Origin: Aulostomus chinensis | Lineage: Eukaryota; Chordata; Actinopteri; Syngnathiformes; Aulostomidae | Length of the DNA stretch: 64,000 bases | Assembly: GCA_037954235.1 (NCBI GenBank) | Contig: JBBMOA010000012.1 | Coordinates: 4,383,501 to 4,447,500, forward strand | Direction of reading: 5' to 3' | In this document: piece after piece, positions 14,102-25,797 of the stretch | Numbering within the stretch: the stretch's first letter is position 1 | How the letters are laid out: each line of letters starts with the position of its first letter | Position numbers and translations under genes: made by a program | The notes under the pieces: generated by a model | The model's database searches: none | Told to the model about the DNA's origin: nothing | The model's input: only the letters and a program-made list of their open reading frames with translations

Positions 14102-14522
14102 GTCTACTATACATATCCCACCTTTCATTCCCTCACGTTCGGCCCTGTGCCACTGCTGACACCCACCCACGAACGGAAAAAAACAAAGACAACAAGGAGT
14201 CCCTGATTACACTGATGGACACTACAAGTCCTCCAAGCCAGACATCAGTATAGTCAAACATGGTGAGGCCAGGCACAAGAACACGTGGTGAGGTTCAGGA
14301 AACGATGGCGTTTTTAGCTTGAAAGGATGGAAACGGTGAGTGTCCACTCACAAATCCACGTCCTGTCCAAGCAGCAAGAAAAAAACAGCTTTAAACTCCG
14401 TGAAACAACTCGCTTCTCGCAAAGGAGAGGGAGCTTTTGACTGGTGGCAGAATATTCAGGCGGCGCTGTGATGAACCTTCATCTGCTCCTGCGTTGCTGC
14501 TCTGTGCCTCCGTTTGTTCGGT

Positions 14523-14564
14523 GTAAGTTCAATGCTAAGCCAGCAGCTTTACATTCGAACTTAC
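14523..14564. other. Short hairpin, 12-bp stem with one bulge and 17-nt loop
   Basis: GTAAGTTCAATG (14523-14534) pairs with CATTCGAACTTAC (14552-14564), leaving one bulged G/C. Too short for a normal miRNA precursor; probably fortuitous. Confidence 0.4.
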
Positions 14565-14921
14565 ATAAAAATTACATGTGTGTGTCCTGAGTCATGACTA
14601 CATGATTACCAGTTGTTTATGTACTGTAATAGTAGCTGGACGTGGTCTGTGCGGCCACTCTGTGCCTGCTGTAACTGGTTACCCTCAGTGGGACCGGTAA
14701 CGGAGGAACTAGGGTCTGCGTTTCTACCACAACACTGTGCCGTGGTAAATATAAACAGTAAATCCTTGGGATACGAAGTTGTGATGTTCATGAAAACCTC
14801 CTTCAGTCTTCAGTTTTCTATACCACAGGTATAGATAGAACACTGCATTGTGTACTTCCAAATGTGGCTGCATGGTTGTGTCATGACATAGCCTCAATCA
14901 ATTACATATCTCCATAGAAGG

Positions 14922-14957
<36 letters not shown>

Positions 14958-15798
14958 AGCCGGGTCCATCAGACCTCATTTGAGCAACACTCTCGTTATG
15001 AAGTCATAATCACAGGTCATTAACTCAGCTACGCCCCTTGAGCAGTAACATCAATATGGAGGTACAACAGACACAAAAACACACAACACACACACACGCA
15101 CACACACACACACACGCACGTCTCCTTAAGTTATTAACATCATGGTCTATAACTCTGAATTGTTATGCATCCAGGAGACATCATTGTTGTTCAAAAAGTA
15201 AGTGTTGCTGATTATGTATGTATTATATGTGTGAAGTTGTACTTATGCTGACTGTCGCGTTGATTGAAACAAACACAGATGTCAATAAAGTTGGTTTGGC
15301 TCCCAGAGGCCAGAAAGCAAACAGACAGAAAAGGACTTGAATGTCCTTTTGAAAGAGCAGCAACTCGCCCAGTGTACTCAAGCATGAAGTAACAGAGTAA
15401 ATGAACCTCATCTGAACCTGACATCTGTACCACTAAAACCTGCTGCGTGCTGTGCTAGAGTAGAGCAGTACTAGTAACTGAGGTGGGCGGAGCTTAGCGC
15501 ATGGTTCCGTAGTTTCCGTCAATGTAGTGTGGTGCTGATTTTGAGGTACAGCGTCAGAAAAGGTTGACTGAAGCCACAAAATTTGAATTTTTAAGCATCT
15601 TTTTAGACTGGCGTCATGTGTAGACAGTAGAGGACGACTCCTCCTCTCCTCTGTCTGTCACAGCGCTGCCTAATGTTGCCTAGCCTGCCGTCTGCTGACC
15701 AAAATACACAACATGGTTGATTTCCTCCAGCTGGCGGAAACACACGAGCTCACGCCGACTCTTAATCCCGCCTCTCTCCCTCTGTGTCGCCCATGCAG

Positions 15799-16054
15799 GC
15801 TCTATGGCGAGCTGACAAACTGCACCTATCTGGTGGCCCTGAAGATGGAGTGTTTCTGGCCCAACCGGCTGGTCGACGAGTTCTTCATCCGAGTCCACAA
15901 GCACTACTTCCACAACTGCTCGCTGTCTGGGAGGCTTCTGAGGGACCCGCCCAACCGCATCCTGGGCCCCTTCATCGTGATGCCCATCCTGGTCACCCTC
16001 CTCATGACCGCCCTGGTGGTGTGGAGGAGCAAACGCAGTGAGGGGATTGTGTAG
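15799..16054 (+). CDS. ramp1: Receptor activity-modifying protein 1, terminal coding exon
   Basis: RAMP1 is a type I membrane protein that partners the calcitonin receptor-like receptor (CGRP receptor) and related class B GPCRs and helps carry them to the cell surface. The exon follows a CAG acceptor at 15796-15798 and starts with the third base of a split codon. It encodes about 84 residues: the second half of the extracellular domain with two N-glycosylation sequons (NCT, NCS), the family motif CFWPN, the DPP motif before the membrane, one hydrophobic segment (starting near ILGPFIV, ending near ALVVW), and a short basic tail RSKRSEGIV. The tail and the SGR-RDPP segment fit RAMP1 better than RAMP2 or RAMP3. 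The stop is TAG at 16052-16054. Bases 15713-15798 stay open in this frame but are intron: they do not resemble RAMP and precede a good acceptor. Upstream exons (signal peptide; the exon with the conserved WC-x-W motif) were searched for by eye and not found. Confidence 0.95.
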
Positions 16055-16515
16055 TGAAGCGACCCGCCGGTCTCTGTATCTACGTGTATATAATCAACGG
16101 AGCCGAGTGGCCGACGGCGCTCCAACGTGCACTGACAGAGTTTCTCTCATGAAACGTAATCCGGAGAGAGCGTTGGAACGATGATCTGAATGTAAAATAT
16201 CAGCGTCCTGAGAGAAACTTGGATGGAGTTTGGACAACAACAACAGCCTAACAGCTGTTTGAATGAGCCTCAACGCTGCCACACAGCAAACAGCTGCGCA
16301 GGGATGAAGTACGGCGGCGAACTTCCCCAGGAGGACCCGTTTACACCGCAGCAGGGATCCAGCACCACAGTCACACCCGCCTCTGACGGGGAACTCTATG
16401 AGTTGGTGTGTAATTAACTGTAAATACACCGGCTGTGTGCAGCATGAGATCAGCTTTTGTAACACGATCAAGTTAAAAGTTGTGCAAATTAAACTCTCTC
16501 ACGCGGATGTGTGTT
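16055..16515 (+). other. ramp1: ramp1 3' untranslated region (end approximate)
   Basis: Sequence after the ramp1 stop contains no further family-like coding. The first plausible cleavage signal is ATTAAA at 16488-16493, giving a 3' UTR of roughly 450 nt. A canonical AATAAA appears only at 17580-17585, so a longer form is possible. The end given is an estimate. Confidence 0.5.
16488..16493 (+). promoter_or_regulatory. Candidate ramp1 polyadenylation signal (ATTAAA)
   Basis: ATTAAA, the commonest variant hexamer, lies 434 nt after the ramp1 stop. There is no clear GT-rich downstream element, so use of this site is inferred. Confidence 0.4.
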
Positions 16516-16814
16516 TCCATGTAAAGTACCTGATTTTTAACAGGTGGGAAATATTCTACATCTATCATTCACATTCCTAACATAATTGCTCCCAAGGGCA
16601 GAACTTGTTCCTTCAACTCAGCCATAAAATACAACTCATAACCTGGAGATCCTTTGAGGCCACAGGGAGAGAAATTGCTCCCCTGAGGCCGACTTCCATG
16701 GATATTAATTTGTGGCCTCAGGATGTAACTTGTTCACTTGTTTTTCTAATGATTTGTAGCCTGTAGAAAGTACTTGTTTGTTCAGGTTTGTTACTTTGTG
16801 GTCACAAGATGCAA

Positions 16815-16828
16815 CCCCCCCCCCCCCC

Positions 16829-16856
<28 letters not shown>
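16815..16856. repeat. Poly-C15 plus (CA)n
   Basis: C homopolymer joined to a CA tract. Confidence 0.9.
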
Positions 16857-16860
<4 letters not shown>

Positions 16861-18529
16861 CATCAATGCATGTGAAAATATGCTAAGAGTCACAGCTTGT
16901 GACATCACAATAACCAAGTTGAGGGAACACCTTCTGTTTGCTTGTCTCTCTGTGGACGCTGCAGGGCCCCCAACGTAATCCCGCAATCAAGCACAGCTGG
17001 GACGGGCGCTACTGGTGTCACTCCGTCGTCCCAGCAGACTCACTGGTTGAACTGGTTCAGGCGTTTAAGGTCTCGTTTAGTCAAAAAACTCCATCTTTAC
17101 GCCGTCCAGAGACACGACATCCCACCAATCAGGCACACGACTGCGAGAGGGATGAAAAGCAAAGAGACGGCGTCTCAGTTCCAACTCCAGAAAGAACATC
17201 AAGTGATGCATTAGTCAACGCGCATCCCTGCTAAAAGTTGCTGTTGCCTGCAGCGCCGCTTGTGTATCCCAGACCTTTTGTTTGTATCGATCCATCATCT
17301 CCCAGCGTGGTCGATCGTGCTGTGTGAACTGTTTCCTCATTGATATTTTTGAATGCTCTCCTTCCTCTAAAGGTTCATTGAGCTGTAACCTGCCCGTCAG
17401 CAACACACACTTGAAACACACCCACTCTTCCACAGCACCATCTCACTTTGTTCTTTGTGCCAAAAGCTCTTTTTTTGTAAGTACAAAGCAGAGTTTGCTC
17501 TGATCATTTCTTTTTGTGTCTGTGATGGAGTCACTTCTCATGATTGAATCTTAAAATTTAGGATCATCAAGAAAACTCTAATAAACGTCTTCTTGTTGTG
17601 TCTGGTGGATCGCTTTGTGAGCGTGAAGACAAGGCTGCTGGGTGCTGGCTGACAGGAGGGAATGTTGAAACCTGCACTCATTTTGTTTGACTGAACGAAC
17701 ACACACACACACACACTCCAAGTGTGGTATGTCATTACTTGTCATAAGACAATCACTTGAGAAGTTGCGTCAGGCGTCAGAAGCTTGTTTTTAAGAGAAT
17801 GTGAGGAGACCTTGTTATCAACCTCAAATCTCTGCAGGTTTCCTGAAGACTCCTTTTTCTTCCCTGAGTTACTGAACTACTGCCTTAAAATCGGACTCCT
17901 TTTAATGTCAGCCAGTGGTGCCATGATTCCGTTGAAGTTGCAGCCTGTGATTGAATGATTCCATTTGGTTGCAAATTAGCGGGCGGCGACATGGTGACTT
18001 AAGCAGCAGGTTCATTAGTTTCAGAGTGGAGTGATAAAAGCTGCTCGGTGTATTTCGAGCCGCTCCCTCCAATCATTTCTGCTTCTCTGCTTATTTGAAA
18101 AACAAAACCTCACTCATATTCTTCAAAAAGTCTCATCTGCTCTACCCCAAAAATCAGAAGTTGAGTTCCCTCAACTTCCCTAAACAATGGCCGGAAAATA
18201 CAACATGACGTTCCCCAAACCATTCTTCCACCTCCATCCAGCCAAACACGCTGAGCTGCTGCTTGTGCGTTGACATTTTGTGACATTTATGGTTGAGCTT
18301 TGCTCCGTGAGAGACGCTGCTAAACACAAAGATCGAAAACATCACATTCAGGAGAGCGGGAAGCCCGAACCTTTCCCTCCTTGTTCCGGGCTCCGCCACC
18401 CGTTTTGAGTAATTCATGAGGGAGACACTGAGGCCACACGCCACTGCAGGGAGGCAAGCAGGTACTGTGGCGGCAGCGGCAACGCGCCATTTTTAATTAA
18501 ACAAGCCAGGCTGGAGGGGCAAGGGGCAA

Positions 18530-18584
18530 GTTCATGAAGGAAGCATCCTCGCCCTCTGCAGCCAGGGATGCTTCCTTCATGAAC
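18530..18584. repeat. Perfect 19-bp inverted repeat (hairpin), 17-nt loop
   Basis: GTTCATGAAGGAAGCATCC at 18530-18548 is the exact reverse complement of 18566-18584. Weaker pairing (GCTG near 18510 with CAGC near 18596) may extend the base asymmetrically. The form resembles a small-RNA precursor or a foldback insertion. No known miRNA is recognised, and strand of expression, if any, is unknown. Confidence 0.85.
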
Positions 18585-18932
18585 CTTCCACAGCAGTTTT
18601 AAGTGAACGCATCACACCACTGATTCATGCTGTGGTCTTCAGATAATTAAAATGATTTCATATGCACAAAGTTTAATGCGGGTATTTTTAAACTGGACAG
18701 CAAGACTGAACTCTGAATCACAAAAACGTCAGTGCATCCGTCCAAAACTTAGTTTTATTTTCAGCTCAAAACTGATCTTAACTTTACTTTAACTACTTAT
18801 TCTCAACTTTACAGTTTCGCCATCATCTGACAAGAAAGAAAACCTACTCTTACCAAGAGTCGAATTTCAAGGGAGAAAATTAAAAAAACAACAACAACTG
18901 AACAAACAAATGACTTGTTTTTTTAGCATTCG

Positions 18933-19190
18933 TCCATTTTCTACCTCTTATCCTGTTAAGGGTCGCGGGGGTGGAGCCTATCCCAGCAGCCTTCAGGTGA
19001 GAGGCGGGGTTCACCCTGGACGGGTCACCAGTCCATGGCAGGGCCAACACATAGAGACAGACAACCATTGGCTCTCCCAGCCACGCCTACGGTCAATTTA
19101 GAGTCTGGATTAACCTGGTCCCTCTTGATGTCTTTGGACTGTGGAGGAAGCTGGAGTACCAGAGAGAACCCAGCAGGAACAGGGAGAACA
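18933..19190 (-). mobile_element. 5'-truncated SINE-like element
   Basis: Same family as 555-920. The tail (tccattttctacc) is at the low-coordinate end, and homology stops at GGGAGAACATG, so the tRNA-like head is missing. No target-site duplication found. Confidence 0.75.
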
Positions 19191-19436
19191 TGGAGAGCGT
19201 TAACGGACTTTCTGACCCCAGACGTACGTAAAACATGAAAACAAGATGGTCAATGATCCTCTAATCTCCTCAAGACAGCAGCTGAGAGGTGTGAGCGTTA
19301 TAAAGACCATCCATCTAGATGAAGGTGCCAAACACGAGCTCCGGCGTGTGTTCCGGTCTGATATCTGTTATCTGTCCGGGCCGTAGCTTCCATCTCCAGC
19401 TTAATTGCTCTGCTCACAACACACGAGTGAAAGAAA

Positions 19437-19437
<1 letters not shown>

Positions 19438-19477
<40 letters not shown>

Positions 19478-19483
19478 CGTGTG
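19438..19483. repeat. (GT)n running into CGCGCATGCGCACGTGTG: alternating purine-pyrimidine tract
   Basis: Nearly 46 bp of strict purine-pyrimidine alternation, first GT then CG-rich with a near-palindromic centre. Such sequence can adopt Z-DNA. Confidence 0.85.
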
Positions 19484-19945
19484 CCCTCATTCCTATCAAG
19501 TGTCATCTAATACACGCGGTGGCAAACACTTTCAAAAGGTCAAGCTCACTCAGAGCAGCTGCAGAGGTGTTGCAAAAGCAGCATTTAGACATAATTGGTG
19601 ATTGGGTTCCGCCCACGGTGAGTTCACGCCGATCGGCCCGGTGTGCTTTTTCAGTCTCTGAGTGTTTTCACGCCAGATTCAAATCTGTCCGGGATGAATT
19701 CAGTCAACAGCTTTGCTCATGGGACTTCTGCATCTGTAGTGACATCACATTTCTCTCTGGATGCTTCGGATCAGAGACCTGATGTGCATCACGAACATCA
19801 GGCAGAGTTTCAACTCCTATTAGGATTATGATCCATCACCAGGAACCGAGCTGCTGTGTGAACTAAACTGCACCATCAAACCACTTGTGTGTTTCATGTA
19901 TTAAGTTACAAAATGAGATCTCTTGAAATAGTTGCGTAAAAAGAG

Positions 19946-20311
19946 CGGCGCGGTGGAGCAGTGGTCAGCACTGTCGCCTCACAGCGAGAAGGTTGTGGGT
20001 GGAGCCCCGGCTGCAGCACGGGGTCTTTCTGGGTGAGTCTCCATGTTCTCCCTGTTCCTGCTGGGTTCTCTCTGGTACTCCAGCTTCCTCCACAGTCCAA
20101 AGACATCAAGAGGGGACGAGGTTAATCCAGACTCTAAATTGACCGTAGGCGTGGCTGGGAGAGCCAATGGTTGTCTGTCTCTATGTGTTGGCCCTGCCAT
20201 GGACTGGTGACCTGTCCAGGGTGAACCCCGCCTCTCGCCCATAGCTGCTGGGATAGGCTCCACCCCCCGACCCTTAACAGGAATAAGCGGAAGACAATGG
20301 ATGGATGGATG
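19946..20311 (+). mobile_element. Near full-length SINE-like element
   Basis: Head GCGGCGCGGTGGAGCAGTGG, then CCTCACAGCGAGAAGG, body and (GGAT)n tail at 20298-20311. Same family as 555-920 in the opposite orientation. No clear target-site duplication. Confidence 0.75.
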
Positions 20312-23300
20312 CTCTCTGTTCCCGTTATTACAGCAAGTATTGTGCTTGAAAAGTGCAAGTACTGCACCGTATACCTCTTCAATGGGTGCCTGTCAGGGTG
20401 ACCTCAACCTACGACAGCTGAATTCTTCACAAAAGTCACGTGTGGCAGAGGCCTACAACTCTTGTGCAGTGTTTCTAGATTCTGTTTGCCATGACAACCA
20501 TGAAATGAAACCTCCCAGCGTCATAATAACGAGCGCGGTTTAATTCGGACGTGTCCGCGTCCCCTCCTGGAGCCGGGGTTCATGCTGTCACCAGCTGTGA
20601 GCATGTAAATGAGCGTAGGAAGGAGCAGGGCTCACATTTGCCGCCTCCTCACGTCCCCACAGCTTCGCAACTGACGCCATAATGTCCTCCACAGATGTGT
20701 GCTCTTAATGTTAATACATGTTAGTTGCTACACGTGTGTGTGTGTCTGCGTGCATGTTTGTGAGTCAGATTTCAACTCCTTCTGTTCCCAAGACTCTCTG
20801 GTGTATTTCTGTCTTGTTCGCGATTTCCCAGCGGAGCTTCGATTCCGTCTGCAATCAGGCAGCCGGCGAGATGACGAACTTCCAGAAAAGTAGCAGAAAA
20901 CTGGTTCTCTGTTGGCTTCTGAAAAATAAAATTAAATCAAAGATGCTTTTTTAGATGCCATCACTTCCCTCTCGGCATGTTGAATGAGAGATGTGGAATA
21001 AGAAATGACCAACGGCTCTTTATCCCGAGCAACCGTGAAACCAGCCACGATTTATCTGCTCTTTTATTTGACCGGTCTCACCCTCAGCTCACTGTCCGAG
21101 CCTCTCCGGAGACGCGCTCACTTGGTCCGCAGCTGCCGTTACAGCTCCATGAGTTCATTCAACAAAATGTTTACTGCGTTTTTTTTTCCCCCGTGACAGC
21201 GAGGAGCTTCACCAGGGAGATCTCCTCCTGAACTGGTGCTTCCCACTGGCAGGCACGGATGATCGTCTCTGTGAGGACATCCAACCTAGGAAGAAGCAAA
21301 CCGTTGGTCCTCATGCAACACCAAAGACCGCGGACAACTCCGGAGGTTTCTCTTCACCTGTCCAGAAACATGTTGTTTTAACCACAGTTTCACCCGCCAT
21401 GATTACTCCCCTCGACTCCTCCTCCAGGCTCAGGACGGACAGTTTGGGGCCGATATTCTGCAGTCATTTGATTCTGGTCTTGTTGGCAGAACAACTTTAG
21501 TCCATCACCCTGTTACGATCTTTTACTGCAGTGTTTCATAGTACAAATACCTCCTGAACTACCTTGCGACAGTCATGTGAGTAGCTAAGGATCTTTGCTG
21601 GCACCTTTGGTTATGATGGCCATGCTGATGAATGTGATTCAAAGAGCAGTAAATGAAGCTGCTGTCAAACCTGGTCTCCCCTCATTTCTCCAACAAGGGC
21701 TTCAGGATGAAGGTGCTGGCAGGAACCCAGTGAGACGACATCACCTTTAGAAGCTACTTAGCCTGCTAAGTGTATCTGAAACTTAAGGAAAGACTTGGGA
21801 GGTCAACGTGCGGGATGCAGCTGGATGTCGTCATAGCCGCAGCACAGTTTGTAGTGCATCATGGGAAGGGAGTCATGTTCAAATGGTAGAATATCTTTCG
21901 TTGGTCCAGGTGGTTCAGTGCAGTCCCAGAGGAGTGGGTTTTTGTTTGGAGTGACTGCCCACGTGTCCTCCACAGACCTACAAGTCACCTGCACCCTTCT
22001 GCATCCGTGTGAAGGCGGATTCGTATCTGTCTCGCTGCAGATCCTTCGTGAGTAGCTGTGTCACGGCGTTCAGACGCTGAAGGCCAGCATGAAGCGTTGC
22101 GGTTTAACGACCTGGGAAGGGACTCATTATTTCAATGAGCTCTGCACCGTTGAACCTCTGATGTGCTGCGTTCTTCTTCCTCTGTGTTTCTCAGCCGGGG
22201 CGAAGGATTTCGTACTTGTTTCACATCCCGTCTGAGGACTCGAGCGTGTGCCTTCGTCACGTCCTGATTGGTGCGTTTCACGTCGCCTCCTTTAACTCTC
22301 TGTGTGACATTCCAGTTTGGAGAAGTCTTCAGGTGCTGGTGGTCCTGCTGGCCTTCACACTCACACACTACACAGGGTTAAAATCCCACTGCCATAGAGA
22401 TGATACTGGCTATTCTTCCATGGACGGCACCGGCTTACATCTGGTACTTAATCTGTCTCGTTGGTAGATTTGAAGTGTTTTCTTGTCAGTAATGGAGAAA
22501 ACTGAGCTCAGTCGAGTGCATAACGCTGGCCGCAGCGTCGCAAGACATCCTGACTGAGGCGCGTGCTGCAAACATGCTCCTCAAACTCCAGCAGCGCCAC
22601 AGAAAGAACAATGAACTCCTCTCTGGTTAAAGTGGGTTCTGATTGATTTAAATAAGTGCATCAGCACAGTCCACGTGTACGGTTTAGGCCTAAAAGAACA
22701 TGGGATGAATTAAGTTCTCATACCACAGAGGTGGACACTGATATGTCAAGATAAAAAAATGACGCCTTAATTCATGATCTGTTTCACTTTGACTCACACA
22801 CTCAATAAAATCCCGGCTGACATGAATTATGTCAATATTAAAAAAAAAAACGTTTCCAGCCTGAAAAATGTTGTTTTTCTCGCATTCATCAGGCGACCCC
22901 CAGAAACAACCACACAACCCCCACGGGGGGGTCCCTACCCCCAGTTTGGGAGCCACTCTTACAGGCTTGCATCATGCTCTCACATAAGTTACTGCATCAG
23001 AAATGTCCTGCGTCATGTGCAGCTTGTGTGTTCCTGTTGAGACATAATTACCAGTCTGATGATCTCATCCTCCATCGCCGTGCAAAACACCACGTGTGTG
23101 TGAAAGTCTTCCACGCAATTGAATTTGAACCGGATTAGCTTTGTGGCTTCGCCGCGCCATTCACGTCCTGCAGCGCCGGAGGCCTCGTTCGCCCGCAGCC
23201 ATCAACAACGCCGGCTGTAAAAACCCACTTAAATGCCAATCATGGCGCTCATCTGGCATCCACGACGTCCCTGAATCAAAAAAGCAACGACGCCAGAGCT

Positions 23301-23811
23301 GCAGCTTCATTTAATTACAGTCATGAAGTCACTGTTTGTGCTTGTGTTTAAGTTGGTGTGACTAAATGTGTTAGTGTTTGCAGGCTGCCAAGCTAATCTC
23401 GCCGCCTCCCACGGCCGGAGCGCGAGTGTGGGCAGCCTTTCAAGCAGAACAAAGGAAATGGAGAGGCACTTACGGTTAGACACACGTTAGCATACGTGGA
23501 CATGCATGAGCCAGAAAAGACAAAACACACACACGCACGCACACACTCACACACCGTTCTCACTGCATCTTTGCATGTAAAGGAAAATACTCCATCTTCC
23601 ACCCATTCTAAAAAAACAACCCTACACATCTTCCTGTGTCTGCTGATGCCATCATGAATTCTCTCCCTCTGTACATAGTCTAGACGGCGCAGACGCAGAA
23701 TGTGTGTGACACGCTGAATTTGACTGGCTGACGCTTTTTGCGATGTGGAATTTGAGGTTCGGTTTGTAAAAGCTAGCAAATCCTGAAGAAAAGTCAGGAA
23801 TGGAAGCCAAG

Positions 23812-24184
23812 AATCTGCACAGTGGAGCAGTGGTCCTCCCTGTGGCCCCCCAGCAAGAAGGTTGTGGGTGGAGCCCCGGCTGGAGCACGGGGTCTTTCTG
23901 GGTGAGTCTCCATGTTCTCCCTGTTCCTGCGTGGGTTCTCTCTGGTACTCCAGCTTCCTCCCACAGTCCAAAGACATCAAGAGGGACCAGGTTAATCCAG
24001 ACTCTAAATTGACCGTAGGCGTGGCTGGGAGAGCCAATGGTTGTCTGTCTATATGTGTTGGCCCTGAGATAGACTGGTGACCTGTCCAAGGTGAACCCCA
24101 CCTCTCACCCGTTGACGCTGGGTTAGGCTCCACCCCCCCCCCCCGCGACCCTTAATGTAGGAATAAGTGGAAGACAATGGATGG
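23812..24184 (+). mobile_element. SINE-like element with 12-bp target-site duplication
   Basis: The direct repeat ATGGAAGCCAAG lies at 23800-23811 and 24185-24196. The head GTGGAGCAGTGG and the GGATGGATGG tail identify the family. A 246-codon antisense frame (24133-23393) crosses it and is not a gene. Confidence 0.8.
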
Positions 24185-24912
24185 ATGGAAGCCAAGTATT
24201 GCACTCAAGACCCGTACTGTTACCTCCACCGCTGCAGAGGATGTTTCACATCCAACACTTGAAGATCTTGCAGACTGGTGACTGTGAAGACGGTGTGTTT
24301 GCGTTACAGCGACCAGGTGGCCATGTCTGACATTTTGCAATAAAACAGGAAGCTGCGGTTACGCCGCATTGTCATCTACAAAACCGCATTTAAGGGGTTG
24401 CTAGGGGTGCAACGATTTCCCTTCATTTGATTTTGAACATGAATGAGAAGAATAAACACCCCCAGAAATTCAAAGCAAAACACAGAGATCCAGCGTTGAA
24501 ATGAATAAACACCAAATGAACGCAGCAGCTGCTGCAGTTTGCGTCTCCGCCGCTGTGTGTGTGAGACATTATTTGTCTTTTTTTGACTTTTTTGGAGGTT
24601 TTTCTGAACCTTGAGTTGAACGATTCTGTTTGGGGGGGATGTCCCGGAGGGGTAAGCCTCATTTACATCACACTTAAACTGTGAGGTCTCCACATGATGT
24701 ACAGCAACATCATACACGGTAAGTCTGAGTTCTCTAGTGCCACCTAGTGGATGTAGAGAGCGATATATTCACTATCCTGCTCCCTCATACAAAAGCCAGC
24801 GTGGCCGTTCCACACAGCCGAGCAGAAGAGGCAGGAAAAAAGAGGCGAGAAAGAAGTATCTGGCACCAAACACCCACCAGGTCACCACAACAAACGCACA
24901 GACAGACACACA

Positions 24913-24980
<68 letters not shown>
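24913..24980. repeat. (CT)6(CA)28 compound microsatellite
   Basis: CT units followed by an uninterrupted CA tract to 24980. Confidence 0.95.
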
Positions 24981-24982
<2 letters not shown>

Positions 24983-25085
24983 GAGTGAATGAAGAGTAAA
25001 GATGAACATTTGACATGTGATTCAAATCTTACAGTCTGGCTTCAGGGCTGCAAGGCATAACTAATAAACGCTGAATTCCCCCCTC

Positions 25086-25089
<4 letters not shown>

Positions 25090-25129
<40 letters not shown>
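25090..25129. repeat. (CA)20 microsatellite
   Basis: Uninterrupted CA repeat. Confidence 0.95.
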
Positions 25130-25204
25130 GCCATTCGGGATAATTCTAGACACATGAATTCATAATGTAGAAGAGGGTAGAAAGTAACTGAAAGTTTTAA
25201 AATT

Positions 25205-25470
25205 CTAAATCCATCACTTGGACGGAGGTCCCCACCCTGGCACCTCTGTTTCCCTGGTCGGGACAAACCTGGAGTGGTTCAGCCCAAAAGTAGTGAGAAC
25301 CCAGGCTGAGAGGCGGGGCTACACCCTGGTAAGGTCGCCAGTCCATCGCTGGCTCACATCTGGCGACAAAACGAGCAGTCACACCTACAGGCAGTTCAGG
25401 GTTAGCGTAAGGAGCGTGTGTTCGCCGTGCAGGAGGACGCCGGCGCACCTGTGCCAGGCGACACTGCCAA
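25205..25470 (-). mobile_element. Decayed SINE-like element, divergent subfamily
   Basis: Segments such as GAGAGGCGGGGCTACACCCTGG, GGTCGCCAGTCCATCG and CACACCTACAGGCAGTTCAG match the family's 3' half in reverse orientation, with many changes. Limits are approximate. Confidence 0.5.
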
Positions 25471-25576
25471 GCACGGCGCCGCTGACTTTATTTCTAAAGT
25501 ATTTTTCCTACAAAGAAAATCGAACGCAAACCGCTGTGAGGGCCGAGCGGCTGCAGCCCCAGAGCGGCTGTACTTT

Positions 25577-25797
25577 GATCCGTGAGGCTACTGGCTACTG
25601 GCTACTGGCTAGTTACATCCTATAAAAGCGCACATATTTTTTTTCACACTGACAGGCGCAGACTGTTGTTTTTATTGTCCAAAATCTTAATGGAAACAAT
25701 GTTATATTGTCAGGCAATATTAATGACAATCATGAGCCTGCTTGGGTGGAAAAAGAAAATCTTATCGTGGCCCATTCTGACAGTAGCCAGTAGCCCC
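25577..25797. repeat. Inverted 15-bp repeats about 200 bp apart, with a local tandem
   Basis: GGCTACTG repeats in tandem near 25577-25608 (three CTACTGG units). Its reverse complement CAGTAGCCAGTAGCC lies at 25783-25797. Could be the ends of a small unclassified element. Confidence 0.4.

Larger units (their letters stand above)
7991..15798. other. Non-coding DNA, probable ramp1 intron or upstream flank
   Basis: Searched on the + strand for the missing ramp1 exons (WC-x-W motif before a donor) without success. Contains short CA/GT tracts (8419-8440, 12558-12581, 14923-14945, 15090-15117), poly-C/poly-A at 12101-12126, (AGG)n at 14081-14101 and a small hairpin at 14523-14564. A stretch near 10495-10560 is vaguely tRNA-like but not convincing. 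Confidence 0.5.

Noticed and set aside
23393..24133. 246-codon open frame on the - strand, the longest in the window
   Set aside because: It runs through a SINE-like element and its flank; the translation is repeat-derived and the related copies give similar spurious frames.
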